From Paenibacillus silagei (GTDB lineage Bacteria; Bacillota; Bacilli; Paenibacillales; Paenibacillaceae): a DNA stretch of 64,000 bases. Shown one piece after another: positions 44,482 to 53,793 of the stretch. The position numbers and the translations under genes are program-made. The notes under the pieces were generated by a model. That model saw nothing but the letters and a program-made list of their open reading frames with translations, was not told the DNA's origin and made no database searches. The stretch lies in NCBI RefSeq assembly GCF_017874735.1, contig NZ_JAGGLV010000004.1:1-64000 (forward strand), read 5' to 3'. Each line of letters opens with the position of its first letter. Position 1 is the first letter of the stretch.

Positions 44482-44931
44482 CTACAGCTCAGCTCTAAGC
44501 GTGTCCACATCCTGAATCATTTTGCCGAGAACACCGTTTACGAATTTACCGGAATCCTCTGTGCCGAAATGCTTGGCCAGATCAATCGCCTCATTGACAG
44601 ACACCTTGGCCGGCACATCGCTGGCGAAGATCATCTCGAAGGTAGCCAGACGCAGAATCTGACGGTCTACACGTGACAAGCGGCTCATCTGCCAGCCCTT
44701 GAGATAATGCTCCAGCATATCGTCAATCGCCATTTTGTGCTCCCACACGCCGTTGACATGCGTAACTACATATGCCTTCAGTTCAATCTCATCTGTAATA
44801 ACGCGCTCGATTTCATTCTCATCTGCCGCTTCTTCAATCAGCATGTCAACCGCTTCGGTAACCTCTACATCGTTCATTTCCATCTGGTACAGGCTTTGTA
44901 CAATAATTTCTCTCGCTAAACGTCTCTTCAT
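44482..44931 (-). CDS. nusB: Transcription antitermination factor NusB
   Basis: Helical RNA-binding protein of the rRNA antitermination complex, 149 residues. Family motifs are RRLAREIIVQSLYQMEMN at the N-terminus and VSVNEAIDLAKHFGTEDSGK, FVNGVLGK at the C-terminus. Between the DUF2273 gene (261 bases upstream) and folD. The gap 44932-45191 contains no gene. Confidence 0.96.
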   Translation of the reverse strand: MKRRLAREIIVQSLYQMEMNDVEVTEAVDMLIEEAADENEIERVITDEIELKAYVVTHVNGVWEHKMAIDDMLEHYLKGWQMSRLSRVDRQILRLATFEMIFASDVPAKVSVNEAIDLAKHFGTEDSGKFVNGVLGKMIQDVDTLRAEL

Positions 44932-45191
44932 GTGTTCCTCCTACGAACTAACCTCTTGTTTTGGTGTTACAGATTACAACGATTATAACCGGACCAGCTT
45001 CTATACTACATTTCCTCACATAAACAGCCGCATAGGCTGATATAGGAGCATTTATACCCTTAATTTTCTTAAAAAGCCCACTCCGGGCAATTTATATTGC
45101 CTTTTCAGCAAAAAACCGCGCAGCCTTTCTTCCGCAGGTCAGCAACTCAAAGTAACGGGTTCCAGGCTTCCGGGAGAAAGACTATCGCGGT

Positions 45192-45425
45192 TCATTTGAA
45201 GGGACGCCAGCGTCCGGACAGCCGCTCTGCGATCTCCTGCCATTGAAACAGGGGACCCTGCGCGGTATCCTTTCGTTTGCCGAACGTATATCCGATGAAC
45301 ACTACCAGTGCAAAGAACAGCATATCCCAAAAACCGCTAATCAGATAAATCAATCCGAGAAAGACACCGAAGGCAACTCCGGTAATTCTACCCCCGTGAC
45401 TTTCCCATACTTCTCTCCAGGACAT
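45192..45425 (-). CDS. DUF2273 membrane protein of the Asp23 cluster
   Basis: A 77-residue protein with two closely spaced membrane segments (about 13-53) and a basic tail (GKRKDTAQGPLFQWQEIAER). The DUF2273 family is found beside AmaP and Asp23 genes, as here (15 bases after amaP), and is thought to belong to the same cell-envelope stress module. Exact role unknown. Confidence 0.85.
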   Translation of the reverse strand: MSWREVWESHGGRITGVAFGVFLGLIYLISGFWDMLFFALVVFIGYTFGKRKDTAQGPLFQWQEIAERLSGRWRPFK

Positions 45426-45440
45426 AAGGGAAACTCACCT

Positions 45441-45989
45441 CTATTCCACTCGACTTTTGAAGCTTGGTGCCTGTGTGAGGTTAGCAATGTATACAGACAC
45501 ATCTGCAACCGGAATTCCGGTTGTCTCCTGTACGAAATCATGCACCTGGCGCTGTACATCCGTAGTAAGCAGCGGCAGTGAATGCTCGCCGTCGACGACC
45601 GCCCGGATCATAATCTCAAGACCCGCCTGTGAGACACGGATGCGCGATTTCAGGTCGCGGATGCCCTTCACTTTGCCCGCAGCCTTCAGACTCAGGTTCT
45701 CAATGGTCTCCATTGAGATCTGAATATCCCCATACTCTGTACGCTGATCCACAGACGGCAGGGAAGCGCGGTCGCGGCGCAGGGAGATGTAGAAGAAGCG
45801 GATGCTCAGCAGGAACAGAATGACCGCCACCGAGATCGCAGCGATATAGACCGCCGGTCCGTCCGAAATCTCATACTTGTCCGGAATGACACCGCTTAAG
45901 AGGAGGATGGCAGTTACAGATAGTATTCCAATGCTTAAGCTGTACAGGAACAGCAGAAGCCTGTCCAGAATTTTGGCCACGAGTCTCAC
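45441..45989 (-). CDS. amaP: Alkaline shock response membrane anchor AmaP
   Basis: A 182-residue protein with two N-terminal membrane segments (about 8-32 and 46-68) followed by an Asp23-like cytosolic domain (SMETIENLSLKAAGKVKGIR, VDGEHSLPLLTTDVQRQVHD). AmaP anchors Asp23 at the membrane in staphylococci. Lies between the Asp23-family gene and DUF2273. Confidence 0.88.
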   Translation of the reverse strand: MRLVAKILDRLLLFLYSLSIGILSVTAILLLSGVIPDKYEISDGPAVYIAAISVAVILFLLSIRFFYISLRRDRASLPSVDQRTEYGDIQISMETIENLSLKAAGKVKGIRDLKSRIRVSQAGLEIMIRAVVDGEHSLPLLTTDVQRQVHDFVQETTGIPVADVSVYIANLTQAPSFKSRVE

Positions 45990-46052
45990 AACCTCCTTAA
46001 ATTAAGGTAAACCCTCGACGCACTGTCGGGGGTTTATGGAAGAACTGAACCC

Positions 46053-46469
46053 TTACTTCACGCGGATAACCGCATCCGTGTCCTCGCTCTTGTCAATGCT
46101 TGTATTGCTTTTGAACTGCACATCATGGATATGAACGTTCACTTCCACAACGGTCAGACCGGTCATGGTTTCGATGGAACGCTTAACATTGCGCTGAATT
46201 TCAGCAGCCACTTCCGGAAGACGGTAGCCGTATTCGATAATTACGGACACATCCACCGCAGCCTCGCGCTGTCCAACCTCAACCTTAACCCCTTTGGACA
46301 GGTTCTTGCGTCCGAGAAGCTCCACGATTCCGCCGGCGAAACCGCCGCTCATTCCGGCCACACCTTTCACCTCAACGGTTGCCAAACCGGCGATAACCTC
46401 GATCACCTCTGGAGCGATCTGGATTTCACCGATTTCCGTACGTTCAAATTCTGTCGGCAATGTACTCAT
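46053..46469 (-). CDS. yqhY: Asp23/Gls24 family protein (YqhY type)
   Basis: A 138-residue protein, start ATG 46469 with AAAGGTG upstream. Family core IGEIQIAPEVIEVIAGLATV, EVKGVAGMSGG, VDVSVIIEYGYRLPEVAAEI, and IETMTGLTVVEVNVHIHDV. YqhY is encoded next to accB-accC in B. subtilis and is linked to acetyl-CoA carboxylase control there; the same position is kept here. Followed by AmaP and DUF2273, which B. subtilis lacks at this site. Confidence 0.9.
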   Translation of the reverse strand: MSTLPTEFERTEIGEIQIAPEVIEVIAGLATVEVKGVAGMSGGFAGGIVELLGRKNLSKGVKVEVGQREAAVDVSVIIEYGYRLPEVAAEIQRNVKRSIETMTGLTVVEVNVHIHDVQFKSNTSIDKSEDTDAVIRVK

Positions 46470-46587
46470 TTGGACTTCACACCTTTCCAGCAAAAAAGTT
46501 GTAGGGGCACTTCAAGCGGGCAGTACGCCTCTTATTAAACATACTATATCATTTGACGAACTTTATGACAAACCATGAGAAGCCGTC

Positions 46588-47931
46588 CTAAACTTCATAC
46601 TCCTCAAGGAACTTGATATCGAAGTTCCCGTCCAAAAACACCGGATGCTCCAGCAGTCTCTGGTGGAATGAAATGGTGGTATGTATGCCCTCCACCGCAA
46701 ATTCAGCCAGTGCACGCTTCATCTTGGCTATAGCCTCTTCCCGGGTCGGTGCCCAGACGATCAGCTTGGCAATCATGGAGTCATAAAAAGGTGAAATGGT
46801 ATAGCCCGGATACGCCGCGCTGTCGACCCGCACCCCAAATCCGCCCGGTGGCAGATAGAAGCCGATTTTGCCCGGAGACGGCATGAAATTACGCTCAGGG
46901 TCCTCGGCATTAATGCGGCATTCAATCGACCAGCCGTTGATCACAATATCCTCCTGGGTGAAGGAGAGGGGATTACCTTCCGCTACTGAGATCATTTCCT
47001 TAATGAGATCGACGCCGGTGACCATCTCCGTTACCGGATGCTCCACCTGAATCCGTGTATTCATCTCCATGAAATAGAAATGTCCGTCAGGACCCAGCAG
47101 GAATTCCAGGGTACCTGCCCCCGAGTAATTAACCGCCAGTGCAGCCCGTACCGCCGCTTGGCCCATCGCATCGCGGACCTCCGGGGTAAGTACGGCGCAA
47201 GGCGCTTCTTCGATCAGCTTCTGGCGGCGGCGCTGCACAGAGCAGTCACGCTCGCCCAAGTGGACGACGTTGCCGTGATTATCGGCGATGATCTGAATCT
47301 CCACATGCTTCATGCCGGTCAGGAATTTCTCCAAATAGACTCCGGCGTTGCCGAAATTCTTCTGCGCTTCCTGCTGGGCAGCGGTAATCTGCTTCACCAG
47401 TGACTCTTCATCCTCGGCGATGCGGATGCCCTTGCCTCCGCCGCCTGCCGTAGCTTTGACGATAAGCGGGTACCCGATATCACGGCCGAGCATCACGGCT
47501 TCCTCTAAGTCACCGACAATCCCGTCCGAGCCCGGTATAATCGGAACTCCGGCCAGCTTCATCGTTTCTTTGGCAACAGCCTTGTCGCCCATCCGGGTAA
47601 TCGCATCCGGAGACGGGCCGATGAAGGTAATGTTACAGGATTCACAGATCTCGGCGAAATCCGCGTTCTCGGCCAGGAAGCCATAGCCGGGGTGAATAGC
47701 ATCGCATTCCGTCAGCGTGGCAACGCTCATAATATTAGTAAAGTTCAGATAGCTGTCCTTGGCGGGCATCGGTCCGATACAGTACGCCTCATCCGCAAGA
47801 CGTACATGCAGGGAATCGCGGTCCGGCTCCGAATAGACAGCCACGGTGGCAATACCCAGCTCGCGGCAGGCCCGGATAATGCGGACCGCAATCTCGCCGC
47901 GGTTGGCAATCAACACTTTTTGAATGTTCAT
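46588..47931 (-). CDS. accC: Biotin carboxylase subunit of acetyl-CoA carboxylase
   Basis: ATP-dependent carboxylation of biotin on AccB, 447 residues. N-terminal domain ([20 protein letters not shown]), ATP-grasp loop [10 protein letters not shown], catalytic [14 protein letters not shown] and C-terminal biotin carboxylase domain. Start ATG 47931 has GGGAGGAAA upstream; a longer reading from 47976 is not supported. Directly follows accB. Confidence 0.96.
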   Translation of the reverse strand: MNIQKVLIANRGEIAVRIIRACRELGIATVAVYSEPDRDSLHVRLADEAYCIGPMPAKDSYLNFTNIMSVATLTECDAIHPGYGFLAENADFAEICESCNITFIGPSPDAITRMGDKAVAKETMKLAGVPIIPGSDGIVGDLEEAVMLGRDIGYPLIVKATAGGGGKGIRIAEDEESLVKQITAAQQEAQKNFGNAGVYLEKFLTGMKHVEIQIIADNHGNVVHLGERDCSVQRRRQKLIEEAPCAVLTPEVRDAMGQAAVRAALAVNYSGAGTLEFLLGPDGHFYFMEMNTRIQVEHPVTEMVTGVDLIKEMISVAEGNPLSFTQEDIVINGWSIECRINAEDPERNFMPSPGKIGFYLPPGGFGVRVDSAAYPGYTISPFYDSMIAKLIVWAPTREEAIAKMKRALAEFAVEGIHTTISFHQRLLEHPVFLDGNFDIKFLEEYEV

Positions 47932-47987
47932 GCGTTTCCTCCCAAAGTTTAGCGAAGCTTGCAAGCTCCTCTTCATTCTCGCGGCAA

Positions 47988-48497
47988 TTATTCCGCTCTC
48001 ACCAGAAACAGCGGCTGACCGTATTCCACCAGTTGGCCGTTCTCAACCAGGACAGAGACAATCTCGCCCTTCACTTCGGCTTCCAGCTCATTCATCAGCT
48101 TCATCGCTTCAATGATGCAGACCGTAGATTTCTCATTCACCCGGTCTCCGACATTAACAAAGGAAGGCGTCTCCGGTGAAGCGGCACTATAGAAGGTCCC
48201 AACCATCGGCGAGACGATTTTATGTAATGCGCCTTCAGCGGAGGTTGCGGGCTGCTGCGCCGCAGCAGGAACTTCACTAACAGCCTGAGGGGCAATAATC
48301 TGCGGACTTTGCGGCTGCGGGGCTGGCGTAAAGGGGTAGGTATAAGGAGCCGCCTGAATTACTGTTCCTTCAGCTTCAGAGCGATCCGGTTTACGGATAG
48401 CCAGCTTCATACCTTCGCTTTCAATCTCCAGCTCGTGCACGGAGGAAGTCTGGTCCAGCAATTGAATCAATTCCTTAATCTCGCTTAACTTGAACAT
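47988..48497 (-). CDS. accB: Biotin carboxyl carrier protein
   Basis: A 169-residue acetyl-CoA carboxylase carrier. N-terminal dimerisation segment ([19 protein letters not shown]), Pro/Ala/Gln linker (about 50-90) and C-terminal biotinyl domain with the modified Lys in [15 protein letters not shown] lies upstream of ATG 48497. A TATAAT on the minus strand at about 48681-48686 is a candidate promoter, downstream of the spoIIIA terminator. Confidence 0.96.
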   Translation of the reverse strand: MFKLSEIKELIQLLDQTSSVHELEIESEGMKLAIRKPDRSEAEGTVIQAAPYTYPFTPAPQPQSPQIIAPQAVSEVPAAAQQPATSAEGALHKIVSPMVGTFYSAASPETPSFVNVGDRVNEKSTVCIIEAMKLMNELEAEVKGEIVSVLVENGQLVEYGQPLFLVRAE

Positions 48498-48705
48498 TGG
48501 GTAGTTCACTCCTTCAGCTTTCTCTCGAAGCCATTTTGGGACGCTGGCTGAGCAGGGTACGATATCCGTCCTGACAAGCATACCCATAACGCGGGTCTGC
48601 TCTGTAATTCTCTTGAATCGCTACCTTGTGTAACCGCTGCCTGCGTAATCTTCTTTTTCTATGCATCGATAACTTTATGTATTATATCACAAACGCTAGA
48701 AATGG

Positions 48706-48734
48706 AAAGAGCCTGGGACGCGCCCGGGCTCTTT
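48706..48734 (-). terminator. Terminator of the spoIIIA operon
   Basis: The stem AAAGAGCC(T)GGG / CCCGGGCTCTTT, 40 bases after the spoIIIAH stop codon, separates the sporulation operon from accB-accC. Confidence 0.85.
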
Positions 48735-48774
48735 CGGCATTTTATTCTATTTTCCCTGATTTTATTCAGCCGGC

Positions 48775-49704
48775 TTACTGCTCCGAGACGTATTGGACCT
48801 TAATCTTGTCCTGGGTAACGCTCAGTTCCTTCATTACAAAATCCACGATGCCGACCGCCTGCTTCACATCCAGCTTATCGCTAAGCACCACGATCGTGTA
48901 GGCATCACCGGCTTCTTCTTTCACAATGGCCTCACCGTATTTTTGTTGAAGCTTCTCTTCAATCCCAGTGATCTTGGACTCTTTCTCTTCCAGCTTGCTG
49001 AGCTGCTCCTGGGCTGCTGCATTCTCAGCCGGTGTCTTATCCATATCGTTAATCAGCGCCAGCAGATCATTGTGATCCTTCAGGTTCTTCTGTTCGCGTT
49101 CGTACAGGTAGTTCGTGAACAGGCTGCTCGCCGATACGCTCTGCGAAGCAACTTCATCCAGAATCGCCTCGTCGTCCTTTGCCGGAGTCTTGTCTACAGC
49201 GGCTGACGTATCCTTGCTGTCTTTGCTGTCCTTAGTATCCTTGGCATCCTTGGTGTCCTTATTTTCCTTGGTATCCTTGCTGCCAGCCGTATCCTTGCCT
49301 TTATCAGCCGTAGTAGTGGCCGCCTTGTCCGTTGCAGCAGTTGTATCCTTGGCAGTGTTACTGCTGTCAGCAACCACACTGCTGTCATCTATCACGGCCG
49401 GAGTCGTGCTGTCATCCGTTGCCACTGTCGATGCCGCTTCATCCTTGGTGGTCTTGCTGCTGTCATCCACGGTTCCTACTGCAATTCCTTTGTCCGTGCT
49501 GACCTCTTTGATGACAAGTCCGCTGTCCAGCGTAGTCGCGGTTCCGCCGCCCGTTCCGTCTTTTATAGTGTCCACCTGGATGCTGCCTGCGGTTTCTTTG
49601 GGGATGGGAGCCCCCGTATCTTCCGTGAACAGATAATATGCAGAGAGCACTACCATCAAACTGAGCATAGAAACCAGCCAAATCGTTTGTCTTTTGCCCT
49701 TCAT
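48775..49704 (-). CDS. spoIIIAH: Stage III sporulation protein AH
   Basis: Mother-cell membrane protein whose extracellular YscJ/FliF-like domain binds SpoIIQ across the intermembrane space. 309 residues, about 90 more than B. subtilis. One membrane segment (7-25), then a long low-complexity region (about 45-185) rich in Thr, Asp, Lys and Ala with a KD-T/S/A/E tripeptide repeat. The conserved C-terminal domain starts near SASSLFTNYLYEREQK. The repeat arises from a 9-bp DNA repeat at about 49207-49290. Confidence 0.93.
   Translation of the reverse strand: MKGKRQTIWLVSMLSLMVVLSAYYLFTEDTGAPIPKETAGSIQVDTIKDGTGGGTATTLDSGLVIKEVSTDKGIAVGTVDDSSKTTKDEAASTVATDDSTTPAVIDDSSVVADSSNTAKDTTAATDKAATTTADKGKDTAGSKDTKENKDTKDAKDTKDSKDSKDTSAAVDKTPAKDDEAILDEVASQSVSASSLFTNYLYEREQKNLKDHNDLLALINDMDKTPAENAAAQEQLSKLEEKESKITGIEEKLQQKYGEAIVKEEAGDAYTIVVLSDKLDVKQAVGIVDFVMKELSVTQDKIKVQYVSEQ
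49207..49290. repeat. 9-bp repeat inside spoIIIAH
   Basis: Consecutive 9-bp units of the type TCCTTGGYR / TCTTTGCTG encode Lys-Asp-X tripeptides in the linker of SpoIIIAH. The unit resembles but is not the same as the CACTTGCCR repeat in spoIIIAE. Confidence 0.7.
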
Positions 49705-49813
49705 TGTTTATACCTCCTATAATTTTGTTGCCAGCCCTCTTGTCGTCTCTGAGTCGTGTGCATCGTACAAGCCTCTTCTGTTAAAGCATATGCCGGGGTT
49801 GCCGGAGACATGC

Positions 49814-50452
49814 CTATTCCTGCTTGCGCGGGACAACAGAAATCCGGTAGACCGGTACGTTAAGCCCTTTTTCAACCGCCTGCTCAATCAGACTGCGCAC
49901 GACCTTGTTCTCTGCCCCTTTGGCGACCACCAGCACTCCCCGTACCTGAGGCTTCACCCGCTTGGTGATGATCGGAGCCTCGTTCCCTGACTGGCTGTAA
50001 GTGACGATCTGGCCGTCCCTGGTGTACTGTGTGGTATGGCGTTTACCGCCGCTGGCATCTGTTTCTTCACTTTGCTGCTGCGAGTCGTTCATATTGCGCT
50101 GCACGATAATCTCCTCTGTGGAATCTACGGTGACCATGATATCCACAGTACCGACCCCCACGATTTTCTCCAGAATCTCCTTCGTGCGGTTCTCCATCGC
50201 CAGTTCGATGCTGTCAAAAGAATTCGCGCTCCCGGTCTCCTGCTGCAGGACTGTCTGCGAGGTCCCGCTGTCCGGCGGTTCACGCCCTGTGTTCTCGTTG
50301 TCCAGCTTCTTCACATTCACGAAGGAGTTGAACAGCATAATTGCAACACCCAGCAGGCCGATAATGATCAGCCAGCGGAAGGTGTGGCTGCGCTTCGGGC
50401 TGCCGCCCCCGCCACCGGCCCACTGCTCCAGCTTTTTCAGCCAATTGCCCAT
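49814..50452 (-). CDS. spoIIIAG: Stage III sporulation protein AG
   Basis: Ring-forming component of the SpoIIIA-SpoIIQ channel, 212 residues. One membrane segment (about 26-43), a linker, then the ring-building domain (MENRTKEILEKIVGVGTVDI, VTVDSTEEIIVQRNMNDSQQ) and the C-terminal VRGVLVVAKGAENKVVRSLI segment. GGAGGG upstream of ATG. 17 bases after spoIIIAF. Confidence 0.95.
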   Translation of the reverse strand: MGNWLKKLEQWAGGGGGSPKRSHTFRWLIIIGLLGVAIMLFNSFVNVKKLDNENTGREPPDSGTSQTVLQQETGSANSFDSIELAMENRTKEILEKIVGVGTVDIMVTVDSTEEIIVQRNMNDSQQQSEETDASGGKRHTTQYTRDGQIVTYSQSGNEAPIITKRVKPQVRGVLVVAKGAENKVVRSLIEQAVEKGLNVPVYRISVVPRKQE

Positions 50453-50469
50453 TGATTTCCCTCCTTCAA

Positions 50470-51273
50470 TTATGATTTCACGGTACCGCCCCCGCTGCTT
50501 TGCACCTTGATCAGAGCGGGGTCCAGGTTCCAGTTCTTCTCCAGCAGCTGGATAATTGTTCCGGCTTCTTCCGCCTGGGTCTCCTGCACTCCCTCAGTGC
50601 CGCTCCCGGAAGAGGAGGACGCCGGAGCCGAACCACCACCTGAGGATGACGCTTCCTGCGCTTCACCCTCTCCCCCGCTGCCTTCCAGGCTGACCTGGAC
50701 CGGCTCCACAGGGTTAATCTGTATCGGCCCGGCTGACGGGAGGGATGATGCGCCCCCACCCTGGACAGCGCCTCCAGAGGCGCTCTGCTCCGGCGGAAGC
50801 GCTACTGTGACCGAGGAGATCAGCGGCACCTCCTCGCCGAGCGGCGCATTTGGATTCGGGCCCATGGCCAGGGCCACCGTTACCTTCACCCCGCCGAGCC
50901 CGGTGCTCCCGGCAATCTGGTCGCGCATCTGGCCGGCGATTTCCTCGGCAGCCAGCTTCAGGCTCTGGTCGCGGGCTCCGGCAGCCAGCATCCGCCCGTC
51001 CGCCAGAATCTTGTCCAGCGAATCCGGTGCGCCCTCCGCTCTGTTCAGCAGCCCCCCGCTTCTCTCCTGCTGCTGCATCGCCACGGTCAGCTCCTTGCTG
51101 GCATCCCCCTTCAGCAGAGAGATTATCGGGCTTAGCATTGTCAGCAGAACCAGCAGGCTGAGCACCAGTCTGGCGTAGCGTTCCATGGATTTGCTGGGCA
51201 GCAGCATCTCCACGAATGCAGCCATCAGCACGACGAGAATCAGCTCATGGAGCCAACTGCTGAGCCAGGACAT
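50470..51273 (-). CDS. spoIIIAF: Stage III sporulation protein AF
   Basis: A 267-residue membrane protein with two N-terminal membrane segments (about 5-50, WLHELILVVLMAAFVEMLLP, MERYARLVLSLLVLLTMLSP) and a soluble domain. It carries a long Ser/Gly/Ala-rich stretch near 185-240 not usual in shorter homologues. ATG 51273 has AAGGAGG 6 bases upstream. Part of the channel complex supporting sigma-G activity. Confidence 0.94.
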   Translation of the reverse strand: MSWLSSWLHELILVVLMAAFVEMLLPSKSMERYARLVLSLLVLLTMLSPIISLLKGDASKELTVAMQQQERSGGLLNRAEGAPDSLDKILADGRMLAAGARDQSLKLAAEEIAGQMRDQIAGSTGLGGVKVTVALAMGPNPNAPLGEEVPLISSVTVALPPEQSASGGAVQGGGASSLPSAGPIQINPVEPVQVSLEGSGGEGEAQEASSSGGGSAPASSSSGSGTEGVQETQAEEAGTIIQLLEKNWNLDPALIKVQSSGGGTVKS

Positions 51274-51297
51274 GGCGCACCTCCTTATCATTTCGTT

Positions 51298-52611
51298 CTA
51301 GCGCATCATCACGGTGACATTGCCCGCAGTCAGCATAATGGTTACCGCCAGGAAGAACATCAGCGAGACGGCGGCCAGCGCCGCGAAGACATAAATCATG
51401 CTTTTGCCGATCGTCTGCAGGCAGGTCACGATCGGTGTCTCGCCCAGCGGCTGCATAACGGCGGCGGCCAGATTGTAGATCAGGGCGAGGATCAGAATTT
51501 TGATTGCCGGGAACGCACACAGGAAGAGGATAATGATCACTCCCGACAGCCCGATGGCGTTCTTCACCAGCAGCGAGGCCGAGATGACCGTGTCCGTAGC
51601 ATCCGCGAACATTTTACCGATCACCGGCACGAAATTCCCTGTAATATATTTGGCCGCGCGTATTGTCACTCCGTCTGTAACCGAGCTGGTAATCCCCCGG
51701 ACGGAGATCACGCCGAGGAACACCGTCAGCAGCACTCCGAGCAGCCCGGCCCCGATATTGCGCAGCAGATTCGCCAGATGGGTCAGCTTATATTTCTCTG
51801 ACATGGCGCTCACCAAATGCAGCACCGCCGAGAAGAACAGCAGCGGGAAGACCAGGGTATGAATCAGCGTGCCTACGGTATGGATCATGAATACGATCAG
51901 CGGATGGGTCACCGACACCGTGACGATATTGCCCATTGAGGCCAGCAGCGCGAACAGCAGCGGAATCATAGCCATCATGAAGTCGATCATCCGGTCAATG
52001 GCATCCTTGGCATAGCCGATAGCGACATTGAAGCTGTTAACGGCGATGACCAGCACCACCATGTAGCAGAGCATATAAGCAATCTTGCTGACAGATTTCC
52101 GTTCAAAAGCGGTCTGAAGCGTCTCCAGAATCATACTCAGCACACTGATCATCACAATCGTGACCAGCAGCTTGCCGTTGTAGAGCACCTCATGCCACAT
52201 GAAGTTCATCAGGCCGGACAATACGCTTTTGAAGCTTAAGCCCTTATCTCCCGGCAGCAGCATATCCATCAAGGAAGGTGTCCGTCCCTCCGGGAAAAAT
52301 CCCCCGTAATCCTTCATCAGCTGGTCCCAGTAAGACTCGACTTTATCTTTTGGCAGATGCTCCACCTGCCCTTTCACCCACTGGTCAACAGGAGACGTAG
52401 GGCCTCCGCTGCCGCCTGTAGCCGGAGCTGAAGGAACAGGGGACCCGCTTGCAGTACTTGCCACACTTCCCGCGCTTGCAGCATTCGCAACACTTGCCGC
52501 ACTAGCCGTGCTTCCACACAACAGAAGCAGCTGGAGCACCAGCAGCAGAGCTGGCAGAAGCAGGAGCGCTTTTACCCCTTTTGGCGGCCGAAAAATACTA
52601 TGCTCCTGCAT
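51298..52611 (-). CDS. spoIIIAE: Stage III sporulation protein AE
   Basis: Polytopic mother-cell membrane protein of the feeding-tube complex. 437 residues from ATG 52611, with GGAGG 8 bases upstream. A signal peptide (about 15-38), an Ala/Ser/Val/Thr low-complexity stretch (about 37-60, SAASVANAASAGSVASTAS) and then about seven membrane segments. The low-complexity stretch is encoded by a 9-bp DNA repeat (52447-52518) that also occurs in an intergenic gap at 20672-20809. Confidence 0.95.
   Translation of the reverse strand: MQEHSIFRPPKGVKALLLLPALLLVLQLLLLCGSTASAASVANAASAGSVASTASGSPVPSAPATGGSGGPTSPVDQWVKGQVEHLPKDKVESYWDQLMKDYGGFFPEGRTPSLMDMLLPGDKGLSFKSVLSGLMNFMWHEVLYNGKLLVTIVMISVLSMILETLQTAFERKSVSKIAYMLCYMVVLVIAVNSFNVAIGYAKDAIDRMIDFMMAMIPLLFALLASMGNIVTVSVTHPLIVFMIHTVGTLIHTLVFPLLFFSAVLHLVSAMSEKYKLTHLANLLRNIGAGLLGVLLTVFLGVISVRGITSSVTDGVTIRAAKYITGNFVPVIGKMFADATDTVISASLLVKNAIGLSGVIIILFLCAFPAIKILILALIYNLAAAVMQPLGETPIVTCLQTIGKSMIYVFAALAAVSLMFFLAVTIMLTAGNVTVMMR
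52447..52518. repeat. 9-bp repeat inside spoIIIAE
   Basis: Eight units CGCTTGCAG, TACTTGCCA, CACTTCCCG, CGCTTGCAG, CATTCGCAA, CACTTGCCG, CACTAGCCG, TGCTTCCAC. Two of them (TACTTGCCA, CACTTGCCG) are identical to units of the intergenic array at 20684-20809. Confidence 0.85.
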
Positions 52612-52658
52612 TCCCCTCACCTCCGCTCTACTCCAACTTGTCCGGCATGTCCGCTGTA

Positions 52659-53048
52659 TCAGGCTGGCAGCAGCTTCATGACCGTTTCAATAATAATGCT
52701 GATAATCGGAACAGCCAGCACCATGATCAGCACCTTGCCGGCCAGCTCAATCTTGGAAGCAATCGATTCCTGCCCGGCATCCCTCACGATCTGCGCTCCG
52801 AATTCCGCGATATAGGAGATGCCGATGATTTTGAACACGGTTTTGATGTGGATCATTTCCATCCCGGAGGACTCCGCCACCCGCTCCAGCGTACCGAGAA
52901 TCGTTCCGATCTTGCCGATCAGGAACAGGAAGATCAGGATGCCGGCCGCAGTGGTCAGCAGGAAGGCGAATACCGGCTTTTGTTCCTTCAGGACGAGGAT
53001 AAGGACCGTCGCCAAGATGCCGATTCCCACAATCTGAATGATTTCCAT
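52659..53048 (-). CDS. spoIIIAD: Stage III sporulation protein AD
   Basis: A 129-residue protein with about four membrane segments. Family stretches MEIIQIVGIGILATVLILVL and FKIIGISYIAEFGAQIVRDA are present. A GAGG-type site lies very close to ATG. 9 bases after spoIIIAC. Confidence 0.95.
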   Translation of the reverse strand: MEIIQIVGIGILATVLILVLKEQKPVFAFLLTTAAGILIFLFLIGKIGTILGTLERVAESSGMEMIHIKTVFKIIGISYIAEFGAQIVRDAGQESIASKIELAGKVLIMVLAVPIISIIIETVMKLLPA

Positions 53049-53057
53049 AACCTCAGC

Positions 53058-53261
53058 CTACTGAAAAAGAAAAATCGTTTTGATTTCCTGCAGCAGCCCA
53101 TCCAGCATCCGGATGACCATGAACAGGACGATGATAAAGCCGACAATCGTTACCCAGTGGGCGATATCCTCTTTGCCCATCTGCTTAAGCACCGTATGGA
53201 TCATGGCGATAATGATGCCGATGCCGGCAATCTGAAAGATCGCGTTGACTTCAATATTCAT
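53058..53261 (-). CDS. spoIIIAC: Stage III sporulation protein AC
   Basis: A 67-residue protein with two membrane segments, from ATG 53261 (GAGGTG upstream). Conserved IFQIAGIGIIIAMIHTVLKQ and DIAHWVTIVGFIIVLFMVIR. Small hydrophobic partner of SpoIIIAD. Confidence 0.95.
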   Translation of the reverse strand: MNIEVNAIFQIAGIGIIIAMIHTVLKQMGKEDIAHWVTIVGFIIVLFMVIRMLDGLLQEIKTIFLFQ

Positions 53262-53274
53262 TCCTGGCACCTCG

Positions 53275-53793
53275 CTAAAAGATCAAAATGACGATCAATG
53301 CTCCAAGCAGCAGACCCAGGCTTTTACTCACCTTCTCATACTTGCCCTGATCTTCTCTGGCCGCTGTCTCCTCCTGCTTCAATTGCTGTAAAGCCAGTGC
53401 AATATGCGTGCTCTGATTCGGCCGGTCACTGGTTCCGAGCGTGCAGCTAAGCTGCCGGATGATCTCCTTCTCCGTGCCCCGCAGCGATGCGCTGCTCCAG
53501 TGGGTTTCCATCGCCCGCCGGATGGCCTCTTCCGCACTGTAGTTATGCGGCGGGTTCATCTCCTCCGCCGCCTTAAGGAAGAAGGCCCGCAGCGGCTCCT
53601 TCGTCTGCATTCCAATCCGGCGCAGCGCCTCCGGCAGCGGCGTGTAGCCGTACTGGATCTCGGTCTCCAGCCGCTGGAGCGCTGCAATCAAGGCCCGGAT
53701 ATGTCTCGGCCGGTCAGCATACTGGGCCGCCCGCTTGAAGCCGGCCAGGGTTCCCGCCAGCACGATCAGTACCGCGCCAAGCAGCTTAAGCAT
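53275..53793 (-). CDS. spoIIIAB: Stage III sporulation protein AB
   Basis: A 172-residue protein with an N-terminal membrane segment, a soluble GspF-like helical domain (RHIRALIAALQRLETEIQYG, PLPEALRRIG) and a C-terminal membrane segment (SLGLLLGALIVILIF). The start ATG 53793 overlaps the end of spoIIIAA, indicating translational coupling. Resembles type II secretion platform proteins. Confidence 0.94.
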   Translation of the reverse strand: MLKLLGAVLIVLAGTLAGFKRAAQYADRPRHIRALIAALQRLETEIQYGYTPLPEALRRIGMQTKEPLRAFFLKAAEEMNPPHNYSAEEAIRRAMETHWSSASLRGTEKEIIRQLSCTLGTSDRPNQSTHIALALQQLKQEETAAREDQGKYEKVSKSLGLLLGALIVILIF

